A stretch of 64,000 bases of DNA from Curtobacterium citreum. GTDB lineage: Bacteria > Actinomycetota > Actinomycetes > Actinomycetales > Microbacteriaceae. The notes under the pieces are model-generated. The model worked only from the letters and a program-made list of their open reading frames with translations. It was not told the origin of the DNA and did not search any database. This document shows, piece after piece, positions 44,585 through 52,474 of the stretch (position 1 is the stretch's first letter; every line of letters starts with the position of its first letter). Both the position numbers and the translations under genes were made by a program. The DNA is taken from positions 2,666,001 through 2,730,000 of the forward strand of contig NZ_VFMQ01000001.1 in the NCBI RefSeq assembly GCF_006715175.1, written 5' to 3'.

Positions 44585-44869
44585 TCAGACCGTCGGACCG
44601 TTGCCGAAGACGTAACCGACGCCGAGACCGAACACGAAGTCGAGGATCGACACGAGGATCATCATCACGATGACGAAGACCAGCACGACGCCGGTGTAGC
44701 TGAAGAGCTCCTTGCGGGTCGGTGTCACGACCTTGCGGAGCTCGCCGATGACCTGGCGGATGAAGAGGGCGATGGCGGCGAACGGCCCGCCGCGCTGGGC
44801 GCGATCGGCCTTGGCCTTCGCGACGACGTCGTCCGTCGTCGTCTCCATGTCCTTGCTCGCCAACTTCAC
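44585..44869 (-). CDS. secE: Preprotein translocase subunit SecE
   Basis: About 94 residues with a cytoplasmic amphipathic segment (FIRQVIGELRKVVTPTRKEL) and one C-terminal membrane helix, exactly the short SecE layout. It stabilises SecY. GTG at 44869 or ATG at 44848 are both possible starts and neither has ideal spacing. It lies between tRNA-Trp and nusG, the standard actinobacterial order. Confidence 0.95.
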   Translation of the reverse strand: MKLASKDMETTTDDVVAKAKADRAQRGGPFAAIALFIRQVIGELRKVVTPTRKELFSYTGVVLVFVIVMMILVSILDFVFGLGVGYVFGNGPTV

Positions 44870-44883
44870 ACCTTCCAGACTTG

Positions 44884-44956
44884 CAGGGCGGACAGGACTC
44901 GAACCTGCAACCTGCGGTTTTGGAGACCGCTGCTCTACCAATTGAGCCACCGCCCT
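44884..44956 (-). tRNA. tRNA-Trp (CCA anticodon)
   Basis: On the minus strand the acceptor stem AGGGCGG/CCGCCCT encloses a D arm, an anticodon stem GCGGT/ACCGC with loop CTCCAAA (anticodon CCA, complement of 44921-44923) and a T arm GCAGGTTCGAGTCCTGT. The 3' CCA is not encoded. Confidence 0.97.
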
Positions 44957-45083
44957 AGGGGGAATGCCCCGTGGCCACGTTCCGCAGAGCGTTCCGTGCG
45001 CCGGTGGTCGAGTGTACGGGAGTCCGTCACACGCTGTCCACTTGACGGATGCTCCGGCGCGCCGCGTCGGTAGGCTGGGAGCC

Positions 45084-46337
45084 GTGAGCACCGCAGCCCC
45101 CGGCCCCGAGTCCACCACCCCCGAGCCCGCCGCACAGGCGGACCGACCGCGCATCGCGTCGCGCATCGCGGCGATCGCCGAGTCCGCCACGCTCAAGGTC
45201 GACGCGAAGGCCAAGGCGCTCAAGGCCGCCGGCCGACCGGTCGTGTCCTTCGCCGCGGGCGAGCCCGACTTCGCGACGCCACAGCACGTCGTCGACGCCG
45301 CCGTCCAGGCCGCGCAGGACCCGAGGAACCACCGGTACACGCCGGCGACCGGGCTGCCCGAGCTCAAGCAGGCCATCGCCGACAAGACCGCGCGCGAGTC
45401 CGGCGTGACCGTCGACCCCGCGCAGGTGATCGTCACGAACGGCGGCAAGCAGGCCGTGTACCAGGCGTTCCAGACGATCGTCGACGCCGGCGACGAGGTC
45501 CTGCTGCCGGCCCCGTACTGGACCACCTACCCCGAGGCCATCCGGCTCGCCGGCGGCGTCCCGGTCGAGGTCTTCGCCGGTAGCGACCAGGACTACCTCG
45601 TCACCGTCGAGCAGCTCGAGGCCGCCAGGACCCCAGCGACGAAGGCGCTGCTGTTCTGCTCGCCGTCGAACCCGACCGGCTCGGTCTACACCGCCGAGCA
45701 GACGAAGGCCATCGGTGAGTGGGCCCTCGAGCACGGCATCTGGGTGATCAGCGACGAGATCTACCAGGACCTCGTGTACGACGGCGTGCGCTTCACCGGC
45801 ATCCTCGAGGCGGTCCCGGCCCTCGCCGACACCACGATCCTGGTGAACGGCGTCGCGAAGACCTACGCCATGACCGGCTGGCGCGTCGGGTGGTTCATCG
45901 GCCCGGCCGACGCCGTCAAGGCCGCGTCGAACCTGCAGTCGCACCTGTCCTCGAACGTGTCGAACGTGTCCCAGCGCGCCGCGATCGCCGCACTGACCGG
46001 CCCGCAGAAGCCCGTCGCCGCGATGCGCGATGCGTTCGACCGCCGTCGCCGCTCGATCGTCGACGGCCTCAACGCGATCCCCGGCTTCGTCACGCCGACC
46101 CCGCAGGGCGCGTTCTACGTCTACCCCGACGTGACGGCGCTGCTCGGTCGCGAGTGGGCAGGTTCCACCCCCACGACGACGCTCGAGCTCGCCGACCTGA
46201 TCCTCGAGCACGCCGAGGTCGCGGTCGTCCCCGGCGAGGCCTTCGGCCCCTCCGGCTACCTGCGACTGTCCTACGCCCTGGGCGACGACGACATCGCCGA
46301 GGGCGTCCGTCGCCTGGCGGCGTTCTTCTCCGCCTGA
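45084..46337 (+). CDS. Aspartate/aromatic aminotransferase (class I)
   Basis: About 417 residues, fold-type I PLP enzyme of the AspC/AAT-Ib kind. [68 protein letters not shown] and the PLP lysine in [16 protein letters not shown] are all present. It transfers amino groups between aspartate (or related amino acids) and 2-oxoglutarate. The GTG at 45084 was chosen; the longer frame upstream crosses the tRNA-Trp region. It is transcribed alone and ends at a strong hairpin. Confidence 0.93.
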   Translation: MSTAAPGPESTTPEPAAQADRPRIASRIAAIAESATLKVDAKAKALKAAGRPVVSFAAGEPDFATPQHVVDAAVQAAQDPRNHRYTPATGLPELKQAIADKTARESGVTVDPAQVIVTNGGKQAVYQAFQTIVDAGDEVLLPAPYWTTYPEAIRLAGGVPVEVFAGSDQDYLVTVEQLEAARTPATKALLFCSPSNPTGSVYTAEQTKAIGEWALEHGIWVISDEIYQDLVYDGVRFTGILEAVPALADTTILVNGVAKTYAMTGWRVGWFIGPADAVKAASNLQSHLSSNVSNVSQRAAIAALTGPQKPVAAMRDAFDRRRRSIVDGLNAIPGFVTPTPQGAFYVYPDVTALLGREWAGSTPTTTLELADLILEHAEVAVVPGEAFGPSGYLRLSYALGDDDIAEGVRRLAAFFSA

Positions 46338-46353
46338 TCGTCGCACCCCGTCG

Positions 46354-46391
46354 ACGACGTCGCGCCCCGCAGCAGCGGGGCGCGACGTCGT
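46354..46391. terminator. Bidirectional terminator between aminotransferase and murB genes
   Basis: A perfect 17-bp stem ACGACGTCGCGCCCCGC with its complement and an AGCA loop lies between two converging genes, with TT at the 3' edge. Confidence 0.85.
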
Positions 46392-46446
46392 TCCGGGGGT
46401 GCGGTCCGTCAGACCGGCTGCGGGACGGCCGGGAGGATCGTGGCGA

Positions 46447-47478
46447 TCAGGCGGTCAGGTCACCGACCACGACCGGCTCGGGCACGAGCGCGACCCCGAA
46501 GCGGTTCAGGACGGTCGCCTGCACGTAGCGCGCGAGCTCCGCGACCTGCGCCGCGGTCGCGTCGCCCCGGTTCGTCAGCGCGAGGGTGTGCTTCGACGAG
46601 ATCCCCGCACGGGACCCCGGGACCGCGTAACCGCGGTGCACCCCAGCGTGCTCGATGAGCCAGGCCGCACTGAGCTTGACGTCGTCCCCGGCGGGCCAGC
46701 GCGGCGCCTCCGGCGGGAGCGTCTCGGCGAAGGCGGCGGAGACGACCGGGTTCGTGAAGAACGACCCGGCGCTCCACGTGTCCGGATCGGCGTCGTCGAG
46801 GACCATGCCCTTCGACGCACGGAGCCGGAGCACGGTCTCGCGGATCGTCGCCGGGTCGACCGGCGCGCCGAGGTCGACCTCCAGCGAGCCAGCGAGCTGG
46901 GCGTACCGGACCGGCACCCCGGCCTCGGGAGCCGAGCCGAGACGGAACTCGACGGCGAGGACGACCCCGCGCCGGCCGTGCTTGAGCGTCGACGTGCGGT
47001 AGCCGAGCGCCAGCTCGGCGGCCGGGACCCACGCGCGCTCCCCCGTCGACGCGTCGAGGAAGTCGATCGCGGTGAGCACGTCGGACAGCTCGACCCCGTA
47101 GGCGCCGATGTTCTGCACGGGGGCGGCGCCGACCGTGCCCGGGATGCCGCTCAGTGCCTCCAGTCCGGTCCACCCGTTCGCGATCGTGGTGGCGACGAAC
47201 GCGTCCCACGGCTCACCGGCCGCGACGCGGACGGTGACGCCGTCCGCGTCGGGCTCGGCGGTGACGCCGCGGGTGCGGACCAGCACGACGGTGCCGTCGA
47301 AGCCGTCGTCGGCGACCAGCAGGTTGCTGCCGCCGCCGACGACCAGCCACTCGTCGTCCGCCCAGGCCGTGTGCGCGTGCGCGACGAGCTCGTCGGTTGT
47401 CTCGGCGGTCAGGAGCGTCCTGGCGGGACCCCCGACGCGGAACGTCGTCAGGTCGGCGAGACGCGTCGACCCGGTCAG
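46447..47478 (-). CDS. murB: UDP-N-acetylenolpyruvoylglucosamine reductase, probable CTG start
   Basis: About 343 residues; reduces UDP-GlcNAc-enolpyruvate to UDP-MurNAc in peptidoglycan synthesis. The FAD domain has DLTTFRVGGPA, VVGGGSNLLV and GIPGTVGAAPVQNIGAYG; the C-terminal domain has GSFFTNPVV, AAWLIEHAG and ISSKHTLALTNRG. The family N-terminus begins right at the stop codon of the upstream MaoC gene. No ATG, GTG or TTG is in frame between 47478 and a distant ATG at 47685, whose added residues are unlike MurB. The CTG at 47478 overlaps that stop as CTGA, so I infer a coupled CTG start. Confidence 0.93.
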   Translation of the reverse strand: MTGSTRLADLTTFRVGGPARTLLTAETTDELVAHAHTAWADDEWLVVGGGSNLLVADDGFDGTVVLVRTRGVTAEPDADGVTVRVAAGEPWDAFVATTIANGWTGLEALSGIPGTVGAAPVQNIGAYGVELSDVLTAIDFLDASTGERAWVPAAELALGYRTSTLKHGRRGVVLAVEFRLGSAPEAGVPVRYAQLAGSLEVDLGAPVDPATIRETVLRLRASKGMVLDDADPDTWSAGSFFTNPVVSAAFAETLPPEAPRWPAGDDVKLSAAWLIEHAGVHRGYAVPGSRAGISSKHTLALTNRGDATAAQVAELARYVQATVLNRFGVALVPEPVVVGDLTA

Positions 47479-47900
47479 CGGAGCACCACCGTCACCTGCG
47501 CCTTGCCGAGCACGGTCGGCCCGCCGGCGGTCACGGTGAGGTCGATGCGCTGGGGGCGACCGTCCGCGTCGACCGTGCCGACCTTCGCGATGACGGTGAC
47601 GTCGGCACCCTGTTGCGGATCGACGACGACGGGGCGGGTGAACCGCACGCCGTAGCGCTGGACGGTCCCGCGGTCGCCGAGCCACTCGGACACCGGCTGG
47701 ACCGCGAGGCCCATCGTCAGCATGCCGTGCGCGAGGACACCGGGGAGGCCGACCGAGGCGGCGACGTCGTCGCGGTAGTGGATCGGGTTGAAGTCCCCGG
47801 AGGCCCCGGCGTAGCGGACGAGCGAGTCGCGGGTGAGGTGGACCGTGCGCTCGGCGACGACGGTGCCGACCTCGACGGCGGTGAGCGGTGCGGCGGTCAT
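47475..47900 (-). CDS. MaoC-like hydratase (HadB-type)
   Basis: A 141-residue hot-dog-fold protein with the hydratase motif RYAGASGDFNPIHYRDDVAAS (catalytic Asp and His) and GVLAHGMLTMG. With its coupled neighbour it corresponds to the HadA/HadB-like pair found in front of murB in actinobacteria, where such heterodimers dehydrate 3-hydroxyacyl-ACP in type II fatty acid synthesis. It starts at ATG overlapping the upstream stop (ATGA) and runs into murB. Confidence 0.9.
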   Translation of the reverse strand: MTAAPLTAVEVGTVVAERTVHLTRDSLVRYAGASGDFNPIHYRDDVAASVGLPGVLAHGMLTMGLAVQPVSEWLGDRGTVQRYGVRFTRPVVVDPQQGADVTVIAKVGTVDADGRPQRIDLTVTAGGPTVLGKAQVTVVLR

Positions 47901-48346
47901 GCGTCGTCTCCTCGGACCACGAGGGTGGAGGTCGCCGTGACGACGTGCTCCCCGGTGGCGTCCTGCATCGTGCTCTCGGCGGTGACCATGGCGTTGCCGC
48001 CGAGGGACTTCACGCTCGTGACGGTCAGCGTCGCGGTGAGCTCGTCGCCCGCGACGATCGGCCGCTCGTACGTGAAGGACTGCTCGCCGTGCACGACGCG
48101 CGAGAAGTCGATCCCGGCGTCGGGCTCGGCGAGGAGCTGCGCGAGCGTGGCTTCCTGCACGACGACGGCGAAGGTCGGCGGTGCGACGACGTCGGCGTAC
48201 CCGGCGTTCCGGGCGGCGTCGGGGTCGTGGTGGATCGGGTTCGTCGCGAAGACGGCCCGCGAGAACTCGCGCACCTTCTCGCGACCGACCAGGTAGGGCT
48301 GGGCCGGCGGGAACGTCCTGCCGACGAGCTCGGGGTTCACTGACAC
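47897..48346 (-). CDS. MaoC-like N-terminal dehydratase (HadA-type, UPF0336)
   Basis: About 149 residues. PYLVGREKVREFSRAVFATNP followed by YADVVAPPTFAVVV are hallmarks of the FAS1-like/UPF0336 dehydratase family. It lacks the strict Asp-His hydratase motif and is thought to serve as the substrate-holding partner of HadB. The GTG at 48346 was chosen; GTG at 48340 is two codons further in. It is the first gene of the hadA-hadB-murB operon. Confidence 0.88.
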   Translation of the reverse strand: MSVNPELVGRTFPPAQPYLVGREKVREFSRAVFATNPIHHDPDAARNAGYADVVAPPTFAVVVQEATLAQLLAEPDAGIDFSRVVHGEQSFTYERPIVAGDELTATLTVTSVKSLGGNAMVTAESTMQDATGEHVVTATSTLVVRGDDA

Positions 48347-48473
48347 GTCCGGGAGTCTACCGACGCCCCGCGACACACTGCCCGGAACTGAGACGGTTTC
48401 GGCTATGCTGCCGCGAACGGCTTCGGGGGAAGTCGTCGGGTCGCTGTGCCGACCCCGGGGGTGGGGAGGAACG

Positions 48474-48851
48474 ATGGAGACGACGACCGAGTTCGCGGTG
48501 CACACGGGTGACCGCTGCACGGCCATGGAGGTCGCGGGCGCCGCACTGCGCCAGGCCGGCCACCGCGTGGAGTCCACCGGCGGCACGCTCACCGCGACGT
48601 CGGGCAGCCGCGCGCTGACGATCCTGCTCGGGGCCCTGGTGCACCCGTCGCGGCAGTTCCGCCGCTACGAGCTGTCCTCCACCGTCACGGGGACCTCGAC
48701 CACGATCACCCTGCGGCACGCCGTGCACGGCACCGCGGTGTCCGGCGGGAGCATCGGCGCCGGACGACGCCGCTCGGCGTGGCAGCAGGTGAACGCGACG
48801 CTCGAGCGCTCCCTGCGCGCGGCCGGCCTGCTCACCGCTCCCCCACGCTGA
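48474..48851 (+). CDS. Small protein of unknown function
   Basis: About 125 residues from an ATG preceded by GAGGA. The N-terminal half is TEFAVHTGDRCTAMEVAGAA; the C-terminal half is basic (GAGRRRSAWQQVNATLERSL). I see no membrane segment, signal peptide or known motif. The codon use and ribosome binding site suggest a real gene. It is alone on this strand and followed directly by the tandem repeat region. Confidence 0.65.
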   Translation: METTTEFAVHTGDRCTAMEVAGAALRQAGHRVESTGGTLTATSGSRALTILLGALVHPSRQFRRYELSSTVTGTSTTITLRHAVHGTAVSGGSIGAGRRRSAWQQVNATLERSLRAAGLLTAPPR

Positions 48852-48855
48852 CCCG

Positions 48856-48969
48856 AGGCCGATCCGCGTGTAGGAGGCCGATCCGCGCGTAGGAGGCCGT
48901 TCCGCGCGTAGGAGGCCGATCCGCGCGTAGGAGGCCGATCCGCGCGTAGGAGGCCGTTCCGCGCAAGGC
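48856..48969. repeat. 19-bp tandem repeat, six units (CCGATCCGCGCG family)
   Basis: Six contiguous units of AGGCCGATCCGCGCGTAGG, with an alternating GATCC/GTTCC variant, run from 48856 to 48969. They start five bases after the preceding stop codon. An inverted partner (GAGCGGATCGGC) follows at 48994. Confidence 0.97.
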
Positions 48970-48995
48970 AGGTCGTCCTTTCCAGCGCCCTACGA

Positions 48996-49035
48996 GCGGA
49001 TCGGCATCTCATGTCGAGCGTGATGGGCAGGAACG
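48996..49035. repeat. 40-bp conserved tail of the CCGATCCGCGCG element, copy 1
   Basis: The 40 bases from GCGGATCGGC to GATGGGCAGGAACG match 59966-60005 at 35 of 40 positions. They follow the 19-bp array in both places, so array plus tail is one dispersed element. Confidence 0.85.
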
Positions 49036-49045
49036 CGCGCCCGTA

Positions 49046-49127
49046 CCTGGTGGGATCGCGCGTCCCTGGTGCTCCGGGACGACCAGGGATGCCCGGAACG
49101 ACCAGGGATGCCCGGAACGACCAGGCG
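49046..49127. repeat. 19-bp-period inverted/forward array (CCTGGT/ACCAGG family)
   Basis: Two CCTGGT copies (49046, 49065) face three GACCAGG copies (49081, 49100, 49119), all at 19-bp period. The forward unit is GGAACGACCAGGGATGCCC. The centre folds as a hairpin. Confidence 0.88.
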
Positions 49128-49171
49128 CGCGGGGTGGGCGGCGGCGCAGCACACGCAGCGGGACGAGCACA

Positions 49172-49272
49172 GCCCGACACCAGCACGGCCCGAGACAGGT
49201 ACAGCCCGAGACGGGTACAGCCCGAGACCAGCAGAGCCCGAGACGAGTCCAGCCCGGGAACGACGAAAGCCC
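49172..49272. repeat. 16-bp tandem repeat, about seven units (AGCCCGAGAC family)
   Basis: GCCCG(A/G) starts at 49172, 49188, 49204, 49220, 49236 and 49252 (exact 16-bp period) and then at 49269, where it becomes the 5' arm of the tRNA-Met terminator hairpin. Confidence 0.85.
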
Positions 49273-49292
49273 GGCGAGCAGATCGCCGGGCT
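49268..49292 (-). terminator. Terminator of the tRNA-Thr/tRNA-Met transcript
   Basis: AGCCCGGCGA and TCGCCGGGCT pair around GCAGA, directly after tRNA-Met on the minus strand, followed by TTTCGTCG. Confidence 0.85.
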
Positions 49293-49294
49293 TG

Positions 49295-49371
49295 TGGTAG
49301 CGAGGACGGGACTTGAACCCGTGACCCCACGATTATGAGTCGTGTGCTCTAACCAACTGAGCTACCCCGCC
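49295..49371 (-). tRNA. tRNA-Met (CAT anticodon, elongator type)
   Basis: On the minus strand GGCGGGG pairs with CCTCGCT. The D arm AGCTCAGTTGGTTAGAGC, the anticodon stem ACGAC with loop CTCATAA (CAT) and the T arm CACGGGTTCAAGTCCCGTC are intact. CCA is encoded. The body looks like elongator Met; tRNA-Ile with a modified CAT cannot be fully excluded. Confidence 0.93.
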
Positions 49372-49401
49372 AGAGATCCGGAGCGCACAGCTCCGGGTCG
49401 G

Positions 49402-49473
<72 letters not shown>

Positions 49474-49565
49474 GAGTGCCGCTCGGCGGCACCAGACGAG
49501 AGTAGCAGACCCGCGACGGTGGTCGGGAACCGGACGTGACGCCCGGGCGTGCCGCAGCTGACCCG

Positions 49566-50651
49566 CTAGTTCGCGTTCGCGCGGAGCCACGCCAGCGGGT
49601 CCACGGGGACTCCGTCGACGTGGATCTCGAGGTGCAGGTGCGGCCCGGTCGAGTTGCCCGTCGAGCCGACCTGGCCGAGGACCTGACCGACCTCGATCTG
49701 CTGGCCGCGGACCACCTCGAACGTGTTGTCCTTCATGTGGCCGTAGACGCTGACGAACTGCTTGCCGTCGACGTCGTGCTGCACCCAGACGTCATTGCCG
49801 AAACCGCCGTCGTGCGCCTGCACCTTGATGACCGTTCCGGCGGCGACCGAACGGATCGGGGTGCCCTCGCCCGGGGCGAAGTCGACGCCCATGTGGTTCG
49901 TCGAGCAGAAGGAGCAGCCCTCCACCTGGCGGCCGCCGAAGCCGGACGTGATCGGGACACCGGTGAGGAACGGCCACTGGATGGTGCCGTTCGCGTCGTT
50001 CGTGAACGAGGACGCGTCGACGTTCTTGTACTGCGCAGCGCTCGACACCGAGTACTGGTCGCGCGTGGTCTCCGCGTCGGTCGCGCCGTCGCCGACCGCG
50101 AGGGTCTGGGCGGCGCCGCTGCCGGTGCGCTCGGCCGTCGTGCTCGTCGGGACCCAGAGCGCCTGCGCCGGGAGCGACGTCGACACGACGAGTCCGGCGG
50201 CGAAGAGCAGGGCACCGACCGCGGTGATGCGCGACGCGGTCCGGCGGAAGGACGAGCCGGTGGACGCGGTGGCCGCAGCCGGGGCAGCCGGGACCGCGGG
50301 GATGTGCCTGGTCGCCCGGTCCGCCGTGGTGACGACGGGACGTGCGGCACGACCGGCCCTGCGGACGGCAGCCTGACCGACGACCGGCGAGGTGGGAGCC
50401 GGCGGAGTGACCGCGCCGGCAGAGGGCTCGGGACGCACGGGCGACGCGGGTGCCAGGTCGATCGGCGACGCCGGCGCGGGCGGGGTCACGGGCGCGGCGA
50501 CCTCGGCACGGACCGGGGCTGCGACCGGTCCGCCTGCTGCTGCCGCTCGTCGCTCGGCGGCGATGCGCTCGCGTCGGGTGAGGTGGACGACCGGCTCGGG
50601 AGCGGCGTCGACGTCGGCGGTGCGGGTGGGCGTCACGGGAGCGTGGGGCAT
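49566..50651 (-). CDS. M23-family peptidoglycan endopeptidase, membrane anchored
   Basis: About 361 residues. A cytoplasmic Ala/Pro-rich tail of about 140 residues precedes one transmembrane helix (about 142-160). An extracytoplasmic LytM/M23 domain follows (from about 255) with CSTNHMGVDFAPGEGTPI (zinc His and Asp), YGHMKDN and GPHLHLEIHVDG (HxH). It cleaves peptidoglycan cross-bridges or regulates wall turnover. ATG at 50651 was preferred; the upstream frame to 50807 crosses unrelated intergenic DNA. The long tail contains a basic LTRRERIAAERR stretch and Pro/Ala repeats. Confidence 0.92.
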   Translation of the reverse strand: MPHAPVTPTRTADVDAAPEPVVHLTRRERIAAERRAAAAGGPVAAPVRAEVAAPVTPPAPASPIDLAPASPVRPEPSAGAVTPPAPTSPVVGQAAVRRAGRAARPVVTTADRATRHIPAVPAAPAAATASTGSSFRRTASRITAVGALLFAAGLVVSTSLPAQALWVPTSTTAERTGSGAAQTLAVGDGATDAETTRDQYSVSSAAQYKNVDASSFTNDANGTIQWPFLTGVPITSGFGGRQVEGCSFCSTNHMGVDFAPGEGTPIRSVAAGTVIKVQAHDGGFGNDVWVQHDVDGKQFVSVYGHMKDNTFEVVRGQQIEVGQVLGQVGSTGNSTGPHLHLEIHVDGVPVDPLAWLRANAN

Positions 50652-50831
50652 GCGTTCGGGGCTGATCCTGGTTCGGCGGGAGTTCGGGGCACGGAGCGCT
50701 CGTGGGTCGGGAGCACGAGCGTGGGGCAGGGCTCCCGTTGGTAACGAGCAGGTAACGGGACTGGAGCACGCTAGCAGGACGTACAGCTCCTCGCCAGTCG
50801 CGTGCACGTCCGTGCAGGTCGCCCGGAGCGC

Positions 50832-51653
50832 TCAGCCGCCGAGCACCTCCCGCTCGAGCCGTCGGACGAGTGCCTCGAGTCCGTCGGCCACCGCTGGCGC
50901 GGCGAACAGGAAGGACCGGGTCCCGCCCGCGTCCCAGATGCGGACCGTGGCGCCGGCCTCGGCCGCGACGACCGCGCCGCCGGCCATGTCCCACGGGTTG
51001 ATCCCCCGCTCGTAGTAGGCGTCGACGGTCCCGGCGCCCACCGCGCAGCAGTCGAGCGACGCTGCTCCCCCGCGTCGGACGTCCCGCACCTCGCCGATGA
51101 GCCCGGCGAGCACGGCGACCTGCTCCCGACGACGGTCCGCCGTGTACCCGAAGCCGGTGGCGACGAGCGTCTCGGCGAGCGACGCCGGCGCCGCCACGCG
51201 GAGCGGCACCCCGTCGCGGGTCGCCCCGGCGCCGACCGCGCCGCGGAAGACGGTGCCGGTCGCGGGCTGCACCACGATGCCGGCGACCGGCTCCCACGTC
51301 GTCGGGTCCGGCTCACCGCGGACGACGCCGATGCTGACGCCGTACACGTCGCTGCCGTAGAGGTAGTTGACGGTCCCGTCGATCGGGTCGACGACCCACG
51401 TGTAGCCGGACGTCCCGGTGCCTGAGCCGGACTCCTCGCCGTGGAAGCCGTCGTCGGGACGGGCCTCGGCGATCCGGCGACGGACCAGCTCCTCGACCTC
51501 GCGGTCGGCCGCGGTGACGACGTCGACGATGCTCGACTTGCGGTCGGCGACTTCGACCCCCTCGGCACGACGACGGGCGGCGAGGGCGGCTCCTTCGCGT
51601 GCGATCGACTCGGCGAGGTCGGCGAACTGGACTGGGGTGAGCGCGTCGGACAC
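50832..51653 (-). CDS. suhB: Inositol monophosphatase family protein
   Basis: A 273-residue enzyme of the IMPase/FIG superfamily. The metal site is complete: FHGEESG (Glu), WVVDPIDGTVNYLYG (the DPIDGT motif) and the C-terminal NPWDMAGGAVVAAEAGA (WDxAG). It hydrolyses inositol phosphate or related sugar phosphates. Three 17-bp repeats precede it in the 5' leader (51666-51711). It is transcribed alone between the M23 peptidase gene and tRNA-Tyr. Confidence 0.93.
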   Translation of the reverse strand: MSDALTPVQFADLAESIAREGAALAARRRAEGVEVADRKSSIVDVVTAADREVEELVRRRIAEARPDDGFHGEESGSGTGTSGYTWVVDPIDGTVNYLYGSDVYGVSIGVVRGEPDPTTWEPVAGIVVQPATGTVFRGAVGAGATRDGVPLRVAAPASLAETLVATGFGYTADRRREQVAVLAGLIGEVRDVRRGGAASLDCCAVGAGTVDAYYERGINPWDMAGGAVVAAEAGATVRIWDAGGTRSFLFAAPAVADGLEALVRRLEREVLGG

Positions 51654-51665
51654 GACCCCAGCATG

Positions 51666-51711
51666 CCGGAACGCGACGCGTGCCGGAACGCGATGCGTGC
51701 CGGAACGCGAA
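51666..51711. repeat. 17-bp tandem repeat, three units, before suhB
   Basis: TGCCGGAACGCGAYGCG is repeated at about 51665, 51682 and 51699 (the last incomplete). It lies between the suhB start and the tRNA-Tyr terminator. Confidence 0.8.
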
Positions 51712-51712
51712 C

Positions 51713-51738
51713 GGCCCCGTCCGAGGAGGACGGGGCCG
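51713..51738 (-). terminator. tRNA-Tyr terminator
   Basis: GGCCCCGTCC and GGACGGGGCC pair with a six-base loop, just downstream of tRNA-Tyr on the minus strand. Confidence 0.8.
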
Positions 51739-51749
51739 GTTCATCGAGT

Positions 51750-51830
51750 GGCGAGTGAGGGATTCGAACCCCCGAAGGCTACGCCGGCTGATTTACAGTC
51801 AGATCCCTTTGGCCGCTTGGGTAACTCGCC
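51750..51830 (-). tRNA. tRNA-Tyr (GTA anticodon)
   Basis: On the minus strand GGCGAGT/ACTCGCC acceptor, anticodon stem CTGAC... with loop TGTAAA (GTA), a long variable arm (class II) and T arm GGGGGTTCGAATCCCTC are present. The 3' CCA is not encoded. Confidence 0.95.
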
Positions 51831-51974
51831 ATGTGCGCACCCGGCTCGTGTGATCACCAACCGAAGGCGCTCCAAGAGCATAGCGGATGCCGAAGGGTGG
51901 TCGTGACCACCGCCCACCGCAGCCGACGTGCCGGACCCGAACCGTGCCTCCCGTCCGCCGTTAGGCTGTCCGGC

Positions 51975-52463
51975 ATGGCAGACAGTTCCTTCGACGTGGT
52001 GAGCAAGGTCGACAAGATGGAGGCGGAGAACGCCGTCAACCAGGCAGCCAAGGAGATCGAGCAGCGCTACGACTTCAAGGGCGCCGCGGCCTCGATCGCG
52101 TTCAGCGGCGAGGACGTCCTCATCAAGGCGAACTCCGAGGAGCGTGCGAAGGCCGTCCTCGACGTCCTGCAGACCAAGGCGATCAAGCGCAACATCAGCC
52201 TGAAGAGCCTGGACGCCGGCGACCCCTTCCCCTCGGGCAAGGAGTACCGCATCGAGGTGAAGTTCAAGAACGGCATCGAGCAGGACGTCGCGAAGAAGAT
52301 CGGCGCGTTCCTCCGAGCGAACGCCCCGAAGAGCGTGAAGAACCAGATCCAGGGCGACGAGCTGCGCGTCTCCTCGAAGAGCCGTGACGACCTGCAGAAC
52401 ACGATCCAGCTCCTCAAGGGTGAAGAGTTCGACGTGCCGCTGCAGTTCATCAACTTCCGCTAG
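51975..52463 (+). CDS. yajQ: YajQ-family (DUF520) nucleotide-binding protein
   Basis: A 162-residue protein starting MADSSFDVVSKVDKMEAENA. EIEQRYDFKGAAASI, LDAGDPFPSGKEYR, KIGAFLRANAPKSVKNQIQG and ELRVSSKSRDDLQ are family hallmarks, and the length is typical. YajQ proteins have been linked to nucleic acid and cyclic-di-GMP binding in other bacteria. A cardiolipin synthase gene follows 11 bp later on the same strand. Confidence 0.95.
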   Translation: MADSSFDVVSKVDKMEAENAVNQAAKEIEQRYDFKGAAASIAFSGEDVLIKANSEERAKAVLDVLQTKAIKRNISLKSLDAGDPFPSGKEYRIEVKFKNGIEQDVAKKIGAFLRANAPKSVKNQIQGDELRVSSKSRDDLQNTIQLLKGEEFDVPLQFINFR

Positions 52464-52474
52464 CGCCGCACCCC

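Noticed and set aside
48856..49272. Possible CRISPR array
   Set aside because: Units are contiguous with no spacers, are only 16-19 bp long, and no cas gene is present.
50652..50760. Cyclic-di-AMP (ydaO-type) riboswitch before the M23 peptidase gene
   Set aside because: CCGCCGAACC resembles part of the consensus, but the other conserved blocks and their order could not be found by eye. A covariance-model search would decide it.
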